Assembly: GCA_021324465.1 (NCBI GenBank) | Contig: JAJPJB010000059.1 | Span: 1 to 64,000, forward strand | Source: Hyphomicrobiaceae bacterium | GTDB taxonomy: Bacteria > Pseudomonadota > Alphaproteobacteria > Rhizobiales > Xanthobacteraceae | Reading direction: 5' to 3' | DNA: 64,000 nucleotides | Shown: positions 8,436 to 17,027 of the stretch, one piece after another | How positions within the stretch are numbered: the first letter of the stretch is position 1 | Layout: every line of letters begins with the position of its first letter | Program-made: the position numbers and the translations under genes | Notes under the pieces: model-generated | Told to the model about the DNA's origin: nothing | Seen by the model: the letters and a program-made list of their open reading frames with translations, nothing else | The model's database searches: none

Positions 8436-11400
8436 TCAGTGCAGGGTTGTCATAACGTCGCGGGCACATCTGAGGTCGGCCGTACTGGTCCCTTCTTCGA
8501 ACCAACCGTAGATTGGTCCTAACAGACCTCGCGCCTCGTCAATTCTCTTTTGCTGCTGCCACAGCTTCGCAAGGCTGGTGGCCGCGCGCAATTCCAAGGA
8601 CTTGGCGCCTTGATGGCGGGCCAATTCAACTGCGTATTTAAGATACGACTCGGCTTCGTCGGCTCTTGATGGGCTCAGTTTCAGCAGGATTTCCGCCCTT
8701 TGGCGCAGCAACTCGGATTCCCATGACCTGCCTGTGGTGTCGTTGATCTCATGCAGCGTTTGCTCGACGAGCGACAGCGCAGTCTCTCTTTCGCCGGATT
8801 GAGCATGGACGTCCGCCAACCAGCTGTACATCATGGGAAGCATGAAGCCGACGCCGGTACGACGCGCCTCGGCAATTCCTGTTTGCATCTCAGTCATCGC
8901 TTCTGAAAGCTGGCCAAGCGCGCCGAGCGCACGGCCTCGCGAAATGGTCGATAGGAGCACGTACAAGGAGAACCGGTGTTCCCGGGACATTTCGAGGCTT
9001 TGCTCGGCGCTTTCCAAGGCGAGAGCCGCATCGCCGCGCAGAAGATGGACCACGGAAGTCATGTAATGTGCAAATGCAACGCTGTAGGGCTGCGCGAGAT
9101 CTTGTGCGAGGGCGAGCGCTTCCGAAACACGGGCCAATGATTGATCGAGATGACCGAGGAACCACAGATCCCAGGACAGCAGCAATAACGAAGCGACTTG
9201 CGGCTCGACCATATAAAGATCATAGATAGGTCGTCTTGCTTCGGCTCTGGAAAGCGCTATCGACTCCTCGAAGTGCTGCCTCGCCGTCGCGAAGTCGCCG
9301 ACGGTCAGAAGCGTGCTGCCCATAACCCGGTGCGCCACCATCAACAACGTGCTGTCGGATGTCGCCCGCGACCTCGTTAGAAACTCGTTGGCCATCACAA
9401 GTGCTTGGTCGTTTTTGCCGCCCATCCACGAATGTCCCCACAGCCCGAAGAGCGCTTGAAAATACTCGGGCCGATTGTCGAGGTCGCGGCACAAGGCCCG
9501 CGCGCGCGCAAACGCGTCGCGGGTTTGCGCGGCGGCGTATCCGTGAACCGCAATGAGGGGAATGCCCAATGCCAGCTGAATTTCGATCTCTTCCTGGCTA
9601 CGCCGGCCGGTGTCCGGCAAAGCGCTCAGCAGCCGAAGCGCGTTCTGAAAGTGATTGATGGCTTCCACATTGGCGGAATTTGCGAGCGCCCGCCGACCTG
9701 CATCCCGCCAGCAGCGAATTGCCCGTTCGTTATCTCCCGCCTCGCCGTAATGATAGGCCAGAATTTCAGGTCGGTTCTCAGCAAGGTCGCGGAAATGGTT
9801 CTCCAGAACCGCGGCAATATCGGCGTGAATCTCCTGTCTCCTTCCGCGAAGCAGCGAATTGTAGACTGCATCACGCAGCAACACATGCTTGAACGCAAAA
9901 CGGACGGTCGGCGAAATGCCGGTCCGATAGATGACATCGGCATCTTCAAGCTGCGCGAGGGCCGAGCGGAGATCGGTTTCGTCGGTTCGTGAGGCAACCG
10001 TCAGAAGGTCGTATGAAAACTCCCGACCAATCACGGCAGCAATTTGGGCGAGCCTGCGACCATGCGCGACACGATCGATCCGCTCCATCAGGGCGTCGTG
10101 CAGCGTCTCGGGCACTCTGGCTGTCCCGGCCCTGGCAGGTTCGTCAAAATCGCTCTTTTGCTGTGCATTCTGCCTCGGCGCTCTGACGATGCTGGTTGTC
10201 AGTTCCTCGATGAACAGCGGTACGCCGTCGGCCTTGTCGACAATCTGATCGAGAATCTGCTGTGACAGATTTTCTTTCCGGGACAACTCCCTGATCATCC
10301 GCGTCACTTCGCCGCGTGACAGTCGGGTCAGCGAGTGCAGCGTTACATTGGCGGGAGTTGACCAGGCATGGCGAAATTCCGGCCTATACGAGACCACAAT
10401 CATGACCCGCACCCGATCGATCCGCCTGATCGCCAGCTCAAGCAATTCGAGCGTGGATGGATCAATCCAATGTACATCCTCGAAAATGCACAACGTTGGC
10501 CGCAGCGCAGACAATGACAAGATGATTTCCAGAAGCTTATCAATCGTCTTGTTTTTTATTTGCTGGGGCGTGAGTGTTGACAGTCCGCTATGTTCACTGA
10601 CCGGAATGGACAACAGATTGGCGATCAAGGCGGCTGCTTCCGGCGCATCGGGCATAAAGCGCGAAAGGTAGGCTTCGATCTTGTCGAGCCTGTCCGCGTG
10701 AGGGTCGCTGCCGGCAAGCTGCGCCGCCAGCTCTATTTGCTCAATAACGGGGAAAAAAGCACTTTGGCTATGATATGGAGAACACTGATAATTCAATAAA
10801 AAGTATGAGTCGTCGTGGATGCTTGATTTCAGTTCATGGATGAGCCTTGACTTGCCGACGCCGGGAATGCCGGAAAGAAGTACGACTTGCCCATCGCTTT
10901 CCTTGGCTTTTTGCCACCGATCAAGCAATAAACTCAACTCCGTCGAACGACCAACGAGCGGCGTGAGAGAGCTTGTGTGCGCAGCCTCAAACCGTGAGGT
11001 TCTCTGCTTCGCGGAAAGAACACGATAGACGTGAAGCGGCTTGCTTATGCCCTTGAGTTCCTGAAAACCGAGATCCTGAAAGTCAAACGCGCGTGATGCA
11101 AGTCGCCGCGTGGAATCTGACACCAGCAGCGTGTTGGGTGCAGCGAGCGCTTGCAGCCGCGCCGCAATGTTCGGCGTCTCGCCTACCGCATCCATCCACC
11201 CTCCCGGACCATCTGCTTGGCCCACGACGACACGACCAGAACAAACGCCTATCCGCGCGGCCAAGGCGACCGCCCCGGGAATCTTGGCAACTTCAGAGAG
11301 GATGACCAGTCCGGCGTGCACGGCGCGTGCCGCGTCGTCCTCATGTGCGCGCGGCCAGCCGAAAAACGCCATCACGCCATCGCCGGCATAACTGGCAACC

Positions 11401-11582
11401 TGACCTTCGTAACGCCTGATCGCCGCGTCACACATCTTTCGATAAGCGTCGATCAGGGGCCGAAGGTCTTCAGGATCCAGTTTTTCTGCCAGCTCGGTGG
11501 ACCCTACCAGATCACAGAATATCACCGTGATCTGGCGGACTTCAGGTTCGCGATTCTCGAGATTTGTGTTTGTTCGCGACAT
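8436..11582 (-). CDS. class III adenylate/guanylate cyclase - AAA ATPase - TPR signalling protein
   Basis: The protein has 1048 residues. The N-terminal cyclase homology domain (about 14-190) holds FCDLVGST and GDGVMAFFGW, which carry the two metal-binding Asp residues, and VGETPNIAARLQ with the transition-state Asn/Arg. Next comes a STAND/AAA_16-type ATPase with Walker A SGIPGVGKSR (about 237) and a Walker B-like CIFEDVHWIDPS (about 363). The C-terminal ~500 residues are TPR-like helical repeats (RRALANSANVEAINHF, AEARRTG...). This architecture is widespread in Rhizobiales. It is thought to couple nucleotide signalling to protein partners, but the roles of most members are unknown. It ends 191 bases upstream of the NHLP precursor in the same direction, and the two are separated by the tRNA-end repeat. 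Confidence 0.9.
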   Translation of the reverse strand: MSRTNTNLENREPEVRQITVIFCDLVGSTELAEKLDPEDLRPLIDAYRKMCDAAIRRYEGQVASYAGDGVMAFFGWPRAHEDDAARAVHAGLVILSEVAKIPGAVALAARIGVCSGRVVVGQADGPGGWMDAVGETPNIAARLQALAAPNTLLVSDSTRRLASRAFDFQDLGFQELKGISKPLHVYRVLSAKQRTSRFEAAHTSSLTPLVGRSTELSLLLDRWQKAKESDGQVVLLSGIPGVGKSRLIHELKSSIHDDSYFLLNYQCSPYHSQSAFFPVIEQIELAAQLAGSDPHADRLDKIEAYLSRFMPDAPEAAALIANLLSIPVSEHSGLSTLTPQQIKNKTIDKLLEIILSLSALRPTLCIFEDVHWIDPSTLELLELAIRRIDRVRVMIVVSYRPEFRHAWSTPANVTLHSLTRLSRGEVTRMIRELSRKENLSQQILDQIVDKADGVPLFIEELTTSIVRAPRQNAQQKSDFDEPARAGTARVPETLHDALMERIDRVAHGRRLAQIAAVIGREFSYDLLTVASRTDETDLRSALAQLEDADVIYRTGISPTVRFAFKHVLLRDAVYNSLLRGRRQEIHADIAAVLENHFRDLAENRPEILAYHYGEAGDNERAIRCWRDAGRRALANSANVEAINHFQNALRLLSALPDTGRRSQEEIEIQLALGIPLIAVHGYAAAQTRDAFARARALCRDLDNRPEYFQALFGLWGHSWMGGKNDQALVMANEFLTRSRATSDSTLLMVAHRVMGSTLLTVGDFATARQHFEESIALSRAEARRPIYDLYMVEPQVASLLLLSWDLWFLGHLDQSLARVSEALALAQDLAQPYSVAFAHYMTSVVHLLRGDAALALESAEQSLEMSREHRFSLYVLLSTISRGRALGALGQLSEAMTEMQTGIAEARRTGVGFMLPMMYSWLADVHAQSGERETALSLVEQTLHEINDTTGRSWESELLRQRAEILLKLSPSRADEAESYLKYAVELARHQGAKSLELRAATSLAKLWQQQKRIDEARGLLGPIYGWFEEGTSTADLRCARDVMTTLH

Positions 11583-11902
11583 ATCTCAAGGCTTTGCTGT
11601 CCAGACAATTCCCACCAATGGGCGGCGGACAGCCCAATAGCCGGATGGTCTCTACTGCCAACCCGGTTTGGCTTCCAGGAAGAATAGCACAAGAATTTAG
11701 GTCTCTTGCGAAGTCTGTCCTGAACCGTTTCGTTGCGGATAACCCACGCCAAATGATTGAAATCACACGCATCATTATCACTGACCCGGCCGCCTTGCAC
11801 GAGAGTTTGCGGTTTACGGGGCGTTGGACCAAGTGAATCTTTTTTGCGAAAGAATTTCAAAGGAATCAAAGTATTCAAGCTGGGTTTCGGCGCGCTTTGA
11901 CC
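11583..11902. other. intergenic region upstream of the cyclase gene
   Basis: Moderately AT-rich and without a recognisable gene; several overlapping frames of 60-118 codons give no family match. It should hold the cyclase promoter on the minus strand and the 5' flank of nothing else, because the flavin oxidoreductase ends at 11903 on the same strand. No strong hairpin was seen. Confidence 0.35.
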
Positions 11903-13087
11903 CTATAGCGAGGCGGGGCCAGGGGAGAACTGAGCGACTTCGCTGCGGTCGGCGCCCTGCGCAATGCGCGTGTGTTGCGCAATACCGCTGATCAGAGACG
12001 GTGCGCGGCGCAAGAGAGCCATCGCGAGTGCTTGCAGCGGCGCGTGCACGAGGATGCGGGAGAGCAAGGTAGCGCTGCGCAGCGGCCAATCGATTGCGTC
12101 GGCGAGCCGAGACTGGAATTCGCCCTGCGAGCGGCCATCGAGATAGCATGTCGCCGCCAGCTGCGCGGAATATAATGCAATTGCAATGCCTTCACCGGCA
12201 AAGGACGGGATCACCGCAGCCTGATCACCGAGATGCCAGGGCGCGTCTTGCCGGCCATCAGTCTGGCGCCGGCCGGCCGTAGGACGGCGCAGATAGCCGT
12301 AGGGAATCGCCGCTATCGCCAGCGGACGTTCCCAACATGGCTTGCCGCCCTCGAGCCGCTGGTGCAGCGGCAGCAGTTCACCACGCAGCGCCGGCAGCAA
12401 ATAATCCCATCGAGTGTCAACCCGCTTGAAGTGCCCGCGGCGGATGACAAGGCACAGATTGGCAATGCCGTGCTCGACCGCTTGGAGTCCGGCATAGCCG
12501 CCGGGAAACAGAAACAGCTCGACGGCACTGCCAACTGCCTTGTGCTGCTCGGCGGCGAGGCGCCAGTGCAGCTTGAAGCCAATCAGATCGTTCTGCCTGC
12601 CCGGCGGCCGCTTAAAGCCGCGCAGATCATGTTTGCCCGTCGCCAGGAATGCGGTGCGGGCTGTTACTGTCGTTGTGTCCTCGAGCACGGCCACCCATCG
12701 CCCATCGTGCCACTGCAAGGACTGGACCGCGCGCCCGCGCCGCAGCTGCGCACCCCATGCGGATGCCCGCTGGAGGATGGCTTCGTCCAAGGCGCGGCGC
12801 GAAAGACTGAAAGCCGCAAATGGCAACGGCGCGCTGGCGACGACATTGGACGTGCAGGTCCTGACGCAGGTGACGGCGCAGGCGTCAAGTGCTCTCAGAT
12901 CGACGTCCAGATCGCGAAGCTGGGAGGCGGCCGCGGCGCTGATGAATTCGCCACAAACCTTGTCGTGCGGCCCGCCTTGACGCTCGATCACCACGACATG
13001 CCGTCCGGCGCGGGCGAGATAGGCGGCAAGCGCGCCGCCGGCGACGCCGCCGCCAATGACCAGCGCGTCAGCCAAAAGGTCGCTCAT
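11903..13087 (-). CDS. FAD-dependent oxidoreductase of the geranylgeranyl-reductase/monooxygenase type
   Basis: The protein has 394 residues. The N-terminal FAD-binding motif DALVIGGGVAGGALAAYLA (about 7-25) is followed by VVVIER and the conserved GEFISAAA region. The second FAD motif is HLGDQAAVIPSFAGEGIAIAL (about 288-308, GD plus the GEG loop). The group includes aromatic-ring hydroxylases and geranylgeranyl reductases. It starts ten bases after the stop of the type III polyketide synthase, so the two are co-transcribed. In Streptomyces srsABC and similar clusters a flavin hydroxylase and a methyltransferase tailor the polyketide phenolic lipid, and the same role is likely here. Confidence 0.85.
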   Translation of the reverse strand: MSDLLADALVIGGGVAGGALAAYLARAGRHVVVIERQGGPHDKVCGEFISAAAASQLRDLDVDLRALDACAVTCVRTCTSNVVASAPLPFAAFSLSRRALDEAILQRASAWGAQLRRGRAVQSLQWHDGRWVAVLEDTTTVTARTAFLATGKHDLRGFKRPPGRQNDLIGFKLHWRLAAEQHKAVGSAVELFLFPGGYAGLQAVEHGIANLCLVIRRGHFKRVDTRWDYLLPALRGELLPLHQRLEGGKPCWERPLAIAAIPYGYLRRPTAGRRQTDGRQDAPWHLGDQAAVIPSFAGEGIAIALYSAQLAATCYLDGRSQGEFQSRLADAIDWPLRSATLLSRILVHAPLQALAMALLRRAPSLISGIAQHTRIAQGADRSEVAQFSPGPASL

Positions 13088-13097
13088 GTCCGCCGCA

Positions 13098-14168
13098 TCA
13101 CGCCGCCGCGCTGAACAGCATGGTTTCGGCGGTGAGACCGGGCCCGAATGCCATGGCGCAGCCGCGCGCTCCCGCTGTCACTTTCTGCCGCATCATGCTT
13201 TCGAGCACGAACAGCACGGTTGGCGACGACATGTTGCCGTAGTCGCGCAGAACCGCGCGCGAATGCGCGAGCGCCGCTTTGTCAAGCTCGAATGCCTCCT
13301 CGACCGCATCGAGCACCGTTCTGCCGCCGGGATGAACCGCCCAGAGATCGATGGCGTCAGCGGATGCTCCCGACAGCACGCGGTTCGATCCGGCGCGCAG
13401 CGCGCCGGCAATCGTCGCGGGCACCCGTCCCGACAATGTCATGTCAAAACCGAAATCGCCTATGGTCCAGGTTATCTGCTCGGCCGCCTCCGGCACGACC
13501 TCGGCGTGAAAGCCGTCGAGAGCGAAGCCAGACGGCTCGGCGCTCACCAGCGCGGCGGCACAGCCATCGCCGAACAGCAGAAACGACAGCAACCGGTCAA
13601 TATCTTCGGATTCCTGCAGGTGCAGCGTGCATAATTCCACGCTGACAACGAGCACTCGCGCCTGCGGGGTCGAGCGGATCACATGCCGCGCAAGCTTCAG
13701 CGCGTTGATCGCCGCATTGCAGCCCATGAAGCCGACGATCGTGCGTTCTAGATGCGGATCGAGGCCGCATGCCCGCATGATCTCGAAGTCGATGCCCGGC
13801 GCCGACAATCCGGTGCAGGAGGTCACGATGAGATGGGTGATCTCTTGCGCCGCATTGCCGAGTGCCAGCTTGTCGACGGCTTTGATGGCGAGCGCAGGCG
13901 CTTCGCGTTCGTAGCGGCCCATACGTTCCGCCGTGGTCGGAAAACGGCCCAATGTATAGAAGCCGTCGGCGTCGACCGATTGGTTTGCGCCGGGCCGTGC
14001 CGGAACGAGGCAGGACCATCGCCGGTTGATCTCCGAGCGCGCCACCATGCGGTCAAAAAGCAGCCTTGCGCGCCGATCCGTCAGCATTCGCTCGGCAAAG
14101 CCGATGAAGCTGCCATGCACTTCATGCTCGGGCACCGCGACCGCGATGCGATTGAGGTAGGCGGCCAT
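13098..14168 (-). CDS. type III polyketide synthase (chalcone/stilbene-synthase-like)
   Basis: The 356-residue ketosynthase carries the complete Cys-His-Asn triad: Cys118 in TSCTGLSAPG, His279 in VHPGG and Asn312 in YGNMSSPT. The LLFGDGCAAAL segment (about 198-207) and the closing GFGP-loop equivalent AFGPGLTAE also fit. The enzyme extends an acyl-CoA starter with malonyl-CoA and cyclises it to a resorcinol, pyrone or phloroglucinol. ATG 14168 is preceded by GAAGTGA; the frame also allows TTG 14189. It is the first gene of a two-gene unit with the flavin oxidoreductase. The matching methyltransferase is probably the gene at 19797, which is 5.6 kb away, with a two-component system and a radical-SAM gene in between. 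Confidence 0.93.
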   Translation of the reverse strand: MAAYLNRIAVAVPEHEVHGSFIGFAERMLTDRRARLLFDRMVARSEINRRWSCLVPARPGANQSVDADGFYTLGRFPTTAERMGRYEREAPALAIKAVDKLALGNAAQEITHLIVTSCTGLSAPGIDFEIMRACGLDPHLERTIVGFMGCNAAINALKLARHVIRSTPQARVLVVSVELCTLHLQESEDIDRLLSFLLFGDGCAAALVSAEPSGFALDGFHAEVVPEAAEQITWTIGDFGFDMTLSGRVPATIAGALRAGSNRVLSGASADAIDLWAVHPGGRTVLDAVEEAFELDKAALAHSRAVLRDYGNMSSPTVLFVLESMMRQKVTAGARGCAMAFGPGLTAETMLFSAAA

Positions 14169-14215
14169 GAATGTCACTTCGGATTGCAAATGCCGCGTTC
14201 ATCAAAGGCTTCGGT

Positions 14216-14593
14216 TCAGTCGCAGAGCGACACCCACCGCCAGCCCCAGCGAGTCCACACGCGCACGAAGCAATCGTCGGACGCAAAGGGCGCACCAACA
14301 AACGCGAAGGCAGGTCCAAAAAAGTGATGCCGGAAGAAACGATGCCGAAAGGCGAAACGATGATCGTGAAATGCAAAAGGATGAGCGTGAACAAAGGGCG
14401 TGAAGCCGATCGGATGGCCGAAGTTCCCGCTGCTGCCATGCGCCATGGGATGGCCAATGCCTGCTGGATGGCCAAACCCTGCCGAATGACTAAAGCCGCC
14501 GCCGCCAAAACCGCCGCGCGCCGCCGCCGGCGCGCCGAGCATCGAGGCTGCCACGAGTGTGATAGCGATCATAATCGTTGCCGAACGAACCAT
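14216..14593 (-). CDS. secreted Gly/His/Phe-rich protein, unknown function
   Basis: The product has 125 residues. ATG 14593 (GGGGAT upstream) opens a clear signal peptide: MVRSATIMIAITLVAASML then GAPAAARGG, with cleavage after about residue 25. The mature protein starts with a Gly/His-rich stretch (FGHPAGIGHPMAHG) and goes on to a His/Phe/Arg-rich part (FAFRHRFFRHHFFGPAF), ending with two cysteines (DDCFV and SLCD). Similar low-complexity exported proteins are common in Bradyrhizobium-like genomes and have no assigned role; metal binding by the histidines is possible. It lies 47 bases upstream of the polyketide synthase on the same strand and divergent from the response regulator. Confidence 0.6.
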   Translation of the reverse strand: MVRSATIMIAITLVAASMLGAPAAARGGFGGGGFSHSAGFGHPAGIGHPMAHGSSGNFGHPIGFTPFVHAHPFAFHDHRFAFRHRFFRHHFFGPAFAFVGAPFASDDCFVRVWTRWGWRWVSLCD

Positions 14594-14710
14594 GACTGCA
14601 TCCCCATTTTCTGTAGCGAGCGGCACCGCGCCCTGCGCCAAGTGAGAGCCATGCCGGACGTCTTCCCCTTGATTAAGCGCCCGACAACGCGGAGACTCAA
14701 ATGACGAATG

Positions 14711-14737
14711 AGTCAGTTCCTGACACAGAAGTTAGTT
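14711..14737 (+). promoter_or_regulatory. two AGTCAGTT-type repeats, 19-bp period, upstream of the response regulator
   Basis: AGTCAGTT at 14711-14718 is followed exactly 19 bases later by AGTTAGTT at 14730-14737. The first copy extends to AGTCAGTTCCTGACA, which matches 14 of 15 bases of a site at 18765-18779 (other strand). The repeats end 56 bases before ATG 14794. They look like a tandem binding site, plausibly for the response regulator encoded next to them. Confidence 0.5.
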
Positions 14738-14793
14738 TTTCCGATCCTCCATTGTGCTACGTTCGGACTCTGGCGTTTGGAGATGCAAAACAC

Positions 14794-15486
14794 ATGACGG
14801 GTGCGCGACGTCGCATTCTGGTCATTGAAGACGACGCTGAGACCGCCGAGCAGATTGTCGATTTTCTCAAATCGCGCGGCTACCAGGTCGATCTCGCGAC
14901 CGGCGGCGACGAGGGCCTTCGTTTGGCGCGTTCGGCGAGCTACGCGGTCATGACCATCGACCGCATGCTGCCGGCGATGGATGGCCTCGCCGTCATTCGG
15001 CGCCTGCGCGAAGCAGGGATTGCCACGCCGGCGCTCATTATCAGCGCGCTCGGCGAGGTCGACGATCGGGTGCGGGGCTTGCGCGCGGGCGGCGACGATT
15101 ATCTCGTCAAGCCGTTCGCCTTTTCCGAGCTGCTCGCCCGCATCGAGGCGCTGGCGCGACGGAGCGCCGCGGTAGTGCAGGAAACCATCCTGCGCGTCGG
15201 CGACCTTGAGCTCGATCTTGTGTCGCGCACCGCAAACCGCAACGGCCGCGTCATCAAATTGCTGCCCCGCGAGTTCCAGGTTCTGGAGTATCTGGTTCGC
15301 AACGAAGGCCATGTCGTGCCGCGCACGATGCTCCTCGAACAGGTCTGGGATCTGCATTTTGATCCCACCACCAACATTATCGACGTGTATGTTGGGCGCG
15401 TCCGCCGCAAGGTGGACAGCGAACAGGCTTACCCGCTGATCCACACCATACGCGGCGTCGGGTTCTGCCTCCGTGCTCCTTGCTAA
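14794..15486 (+). CDS. OmpR/PhoB-family response regulator
   Basis: The protein has 230 residues from ATG 14794. The receiver domain begins RRRILVIEDD, with the acidic pair at residues 13-14. The phospho-acceptor Asp is in VMTIDRMLP (about 56), and the conserved Lys in YLVKPF (about 107). A winged-helix DNA-binding domain follows (LLPREFQVLEYLVRNEG to RRKVDSEQAYPLIHTIRGVGF). The frame is open to ATG 14701, but the repeat motif at 14711-14737 and normal family length favour 14794, which has GGAG upstream. It overlaps the histidine kinase by 14 bases, so the two are translationally coupled. It may control its own promoter and the divergent promoter at 18.7 kb, which carry the same repeats. Confidence 0.93.
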   Translation: MTGARRRILVIEDDAETAEQIVDFLKSRGYQVDLATGGDEGLRLARSASYAVMTIDRMLPAMDGLAVIRRLREAGIATPALIISALGEVDDRVRGLRAGGDDYLVKPFAFSELLARIEALARRSAAVVQETILRVGDLELDLVSRTANRNGRVIKLLPREFQVLEYLVRNEGHVVPRTMLLEQVWDLHFDPTTNIIDVYVGRVRRKVDSEQAYPLIHTIRGVGFCLRAPC

Positions 15487-16876
15487 GACCTTACGCTCAT
15501 CGACATTCAGGCTGGCATTGCTGTCCATCGCGATTTTCGGCGCGGTGGTTATTGGCCTTTTTGGCTACGTCTATTGGTCCACGACGACATTCGTGCTCAG
15601 CCAGTCGGACAGCGCCATCGCTGCGATGCGTGACAATCTGCGCAAAGCCTACGACCTAGGCGGCCGCGACGCCCTGGCGCGGGCCATCGCGGATCGCGTC
15701 GCCGCCAGCCCGCTGCACGGCGACATTTATCTGCTCGCCGATGCAAATGGAGCGGCGATCGTCGGCAACTTGAATACTTGGCCGTCCGAAGCGCGCGGCG
15801 CGGAGGGCTGGGCCGCGTTCAGCGCCGCCGCCCTGAACCCGAAATCGCCGGGCGAGCAATCTTTATTCCGCGCCCATTGGCAGACGCTTCCGCAAGGGGA
15901 TCGTCTCCTGGTAGGGCGCGATGTCAGCGACCTCGATCGGTTTGCGCACGAAATTTACTGGGCGCTCGCATTCACGCTCGTGCTGCTGTTCGTCCTCGCT
16001 GGTGTCGCCAGCATCAGCGTGACGCGCAGGACGGTAGGGCGGATCGAAGCCATCAACGCGACCAGCCGCAACATCATGGATAGCGGCCTGGGCAAGCGGA
16101 TTCCGCTGCGCGGAACGCACGACGAGTGGGATCAGCTCGCGCAGAATCTCAATTCGATGCTGGAACGCATCGAGGCGCTCATGGGCGAAGTCAAGCAGGT
16201 CAGCGACAACGTTGCACATGATCTGCGCACGCCGCTCACGCGCATGCGCGGCCGGCTCGAAAAGGCGGCAATGGGACTGCGCAGTCCAGACCGGGATGAA
16301 GCCGTGATAAACTCGACGATCGCCGATCTTGACGACGTCCTGCGCATGTTTTCGTCGCTGACGCGCATTTCGCAAATCGAAAGCGCAGCAAAGATGGCGG
16401 ACTTTCGCAGCGTCGATCTGAGCCGAATAGCGACCGAGGTCGTCGAGCTGTTCGACGCGGCGGCCGAAGTGAAGAATATCAGGCTCAGCGTCGTCACCAG
16501 AGGTCCGTTGTGGATCACGGGCGACAGGGACCTATTGTTCGACGCTGTTGCCAATCTCGTCGACAATGCCGTCAAATATGGCAAGGACGCCGGTGAAGTG
16601 ACCGTCACAGTGAACGAGCGCGACCGCCTCGCCGTTGTGGCGATCGCCGATGACGGGCCGGGCATTCCGCCACAAGAGCACCAAAACGTCTTCAGGCGTT
16701 TTTATCGCCTAGAAAGCAGCCGATGCACGCCTGGCAATGGTCTTGGTCTAAGCCTGGTCGCCGCCGTTGTTCGGCTCCACGGGGCGAGTATTGCGCTGCT
16801 CGATAATGCGCCCGGGCTCAAGATCGAAATCCGCCTGCCGCTCTCGCAAAGCAATGCCTGGGGTCCAAATTTATAA
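15473..16876 (+). CDS. sensor histidine kinase, partner of the OmpR-type regulator
   Basis: The protein has 467 residues and starts at GTG 15473 inside the regulator gene. Transmembrane helices lie at about 12-34 and 163-185 and enclose a ~125-residue periplasmic sensor region. The HAMP linker (TRRTVGRIEAIN) is followed by the H-box VSDNVAHDLRTPLTRMR with phospho-accepting His at about 247. The ATP-binding domain has the N-box FDAVANLVDNAVKYG, G1 DDGPGIP, and G2 NGLGLSL. All are intact, so the kinase should be active. The sensed signal is unknown. The stop codon lies within a palindrome that continues into a 21-bp sequence repeated at 41066. Confidence 0.93.
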   Translation: MLLAKTLRSSTFRLALLSIAIFGAVVIGLFGYVYWSTTTFVLSQSDSAIAAMRDNLRKAYDLGGRDALARAIADRVAASPLHGDIYLLADANGAAIVGNLNTWPSEARGAEGWAAFSAAALNPKSPGEQSLFRAHWQTLPQGDRLLVGRDVSDLDRFAHEIYWALAFTLVLLFVLAGVASISVTRRTVGRIEAINATSRNIMDSGLGKRIPLRGTHDEWDQLAQNLNSMLERIEALMGEVKQVSDNVAHDLRTPLTRMRGRLEKAAMGLRSPDRDEAVINSTIADLDDVLRMFSSLTRISQIESAAKMADFRSVDLSRIATEVVELFDAAAEVKNIRLSVVTRGPLWITGDRDLLFDAVANLVDNAVKYGKDAGEVTVTVNERDRLAVVAIADDGPGIPPQEHQNVFRRFYRLESSRCTPGNGLGLSLVAAVVRLHGASIALLDNAPGLKIEIRLPLSQSNAWGPNL

Positions 16877-16895
16877 ATTTGGATGACAGCCTCTG
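16864..16895. repeat. palindrome plus 21-bp dispersed repeat (copy 1)
   Basis: CCAAATTTATAAATTTGG is an inverted repeat spanning the kinase stop codon. Bases 16875-16895, which end in TTGGATGACAGCCTCTG, are identical to 41066-41086. In both places the element sits just after a plus-strand gene and before the end of a minus-strand gene. Confidence 0.6.
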
Positions 16896-17027
16896 ATCGC
16901 TTCGCGCCGTTCGATCGTAACGGCGCAAAGGACAGTGGCCGTTGCTGTCGACCGCCGGTCCTGTCTGCAGCCAGGCATGATAAGTCGGCCTCAGAGTCAG
17001 CGCTGGTCCCGCATTTACCAGCTTGAC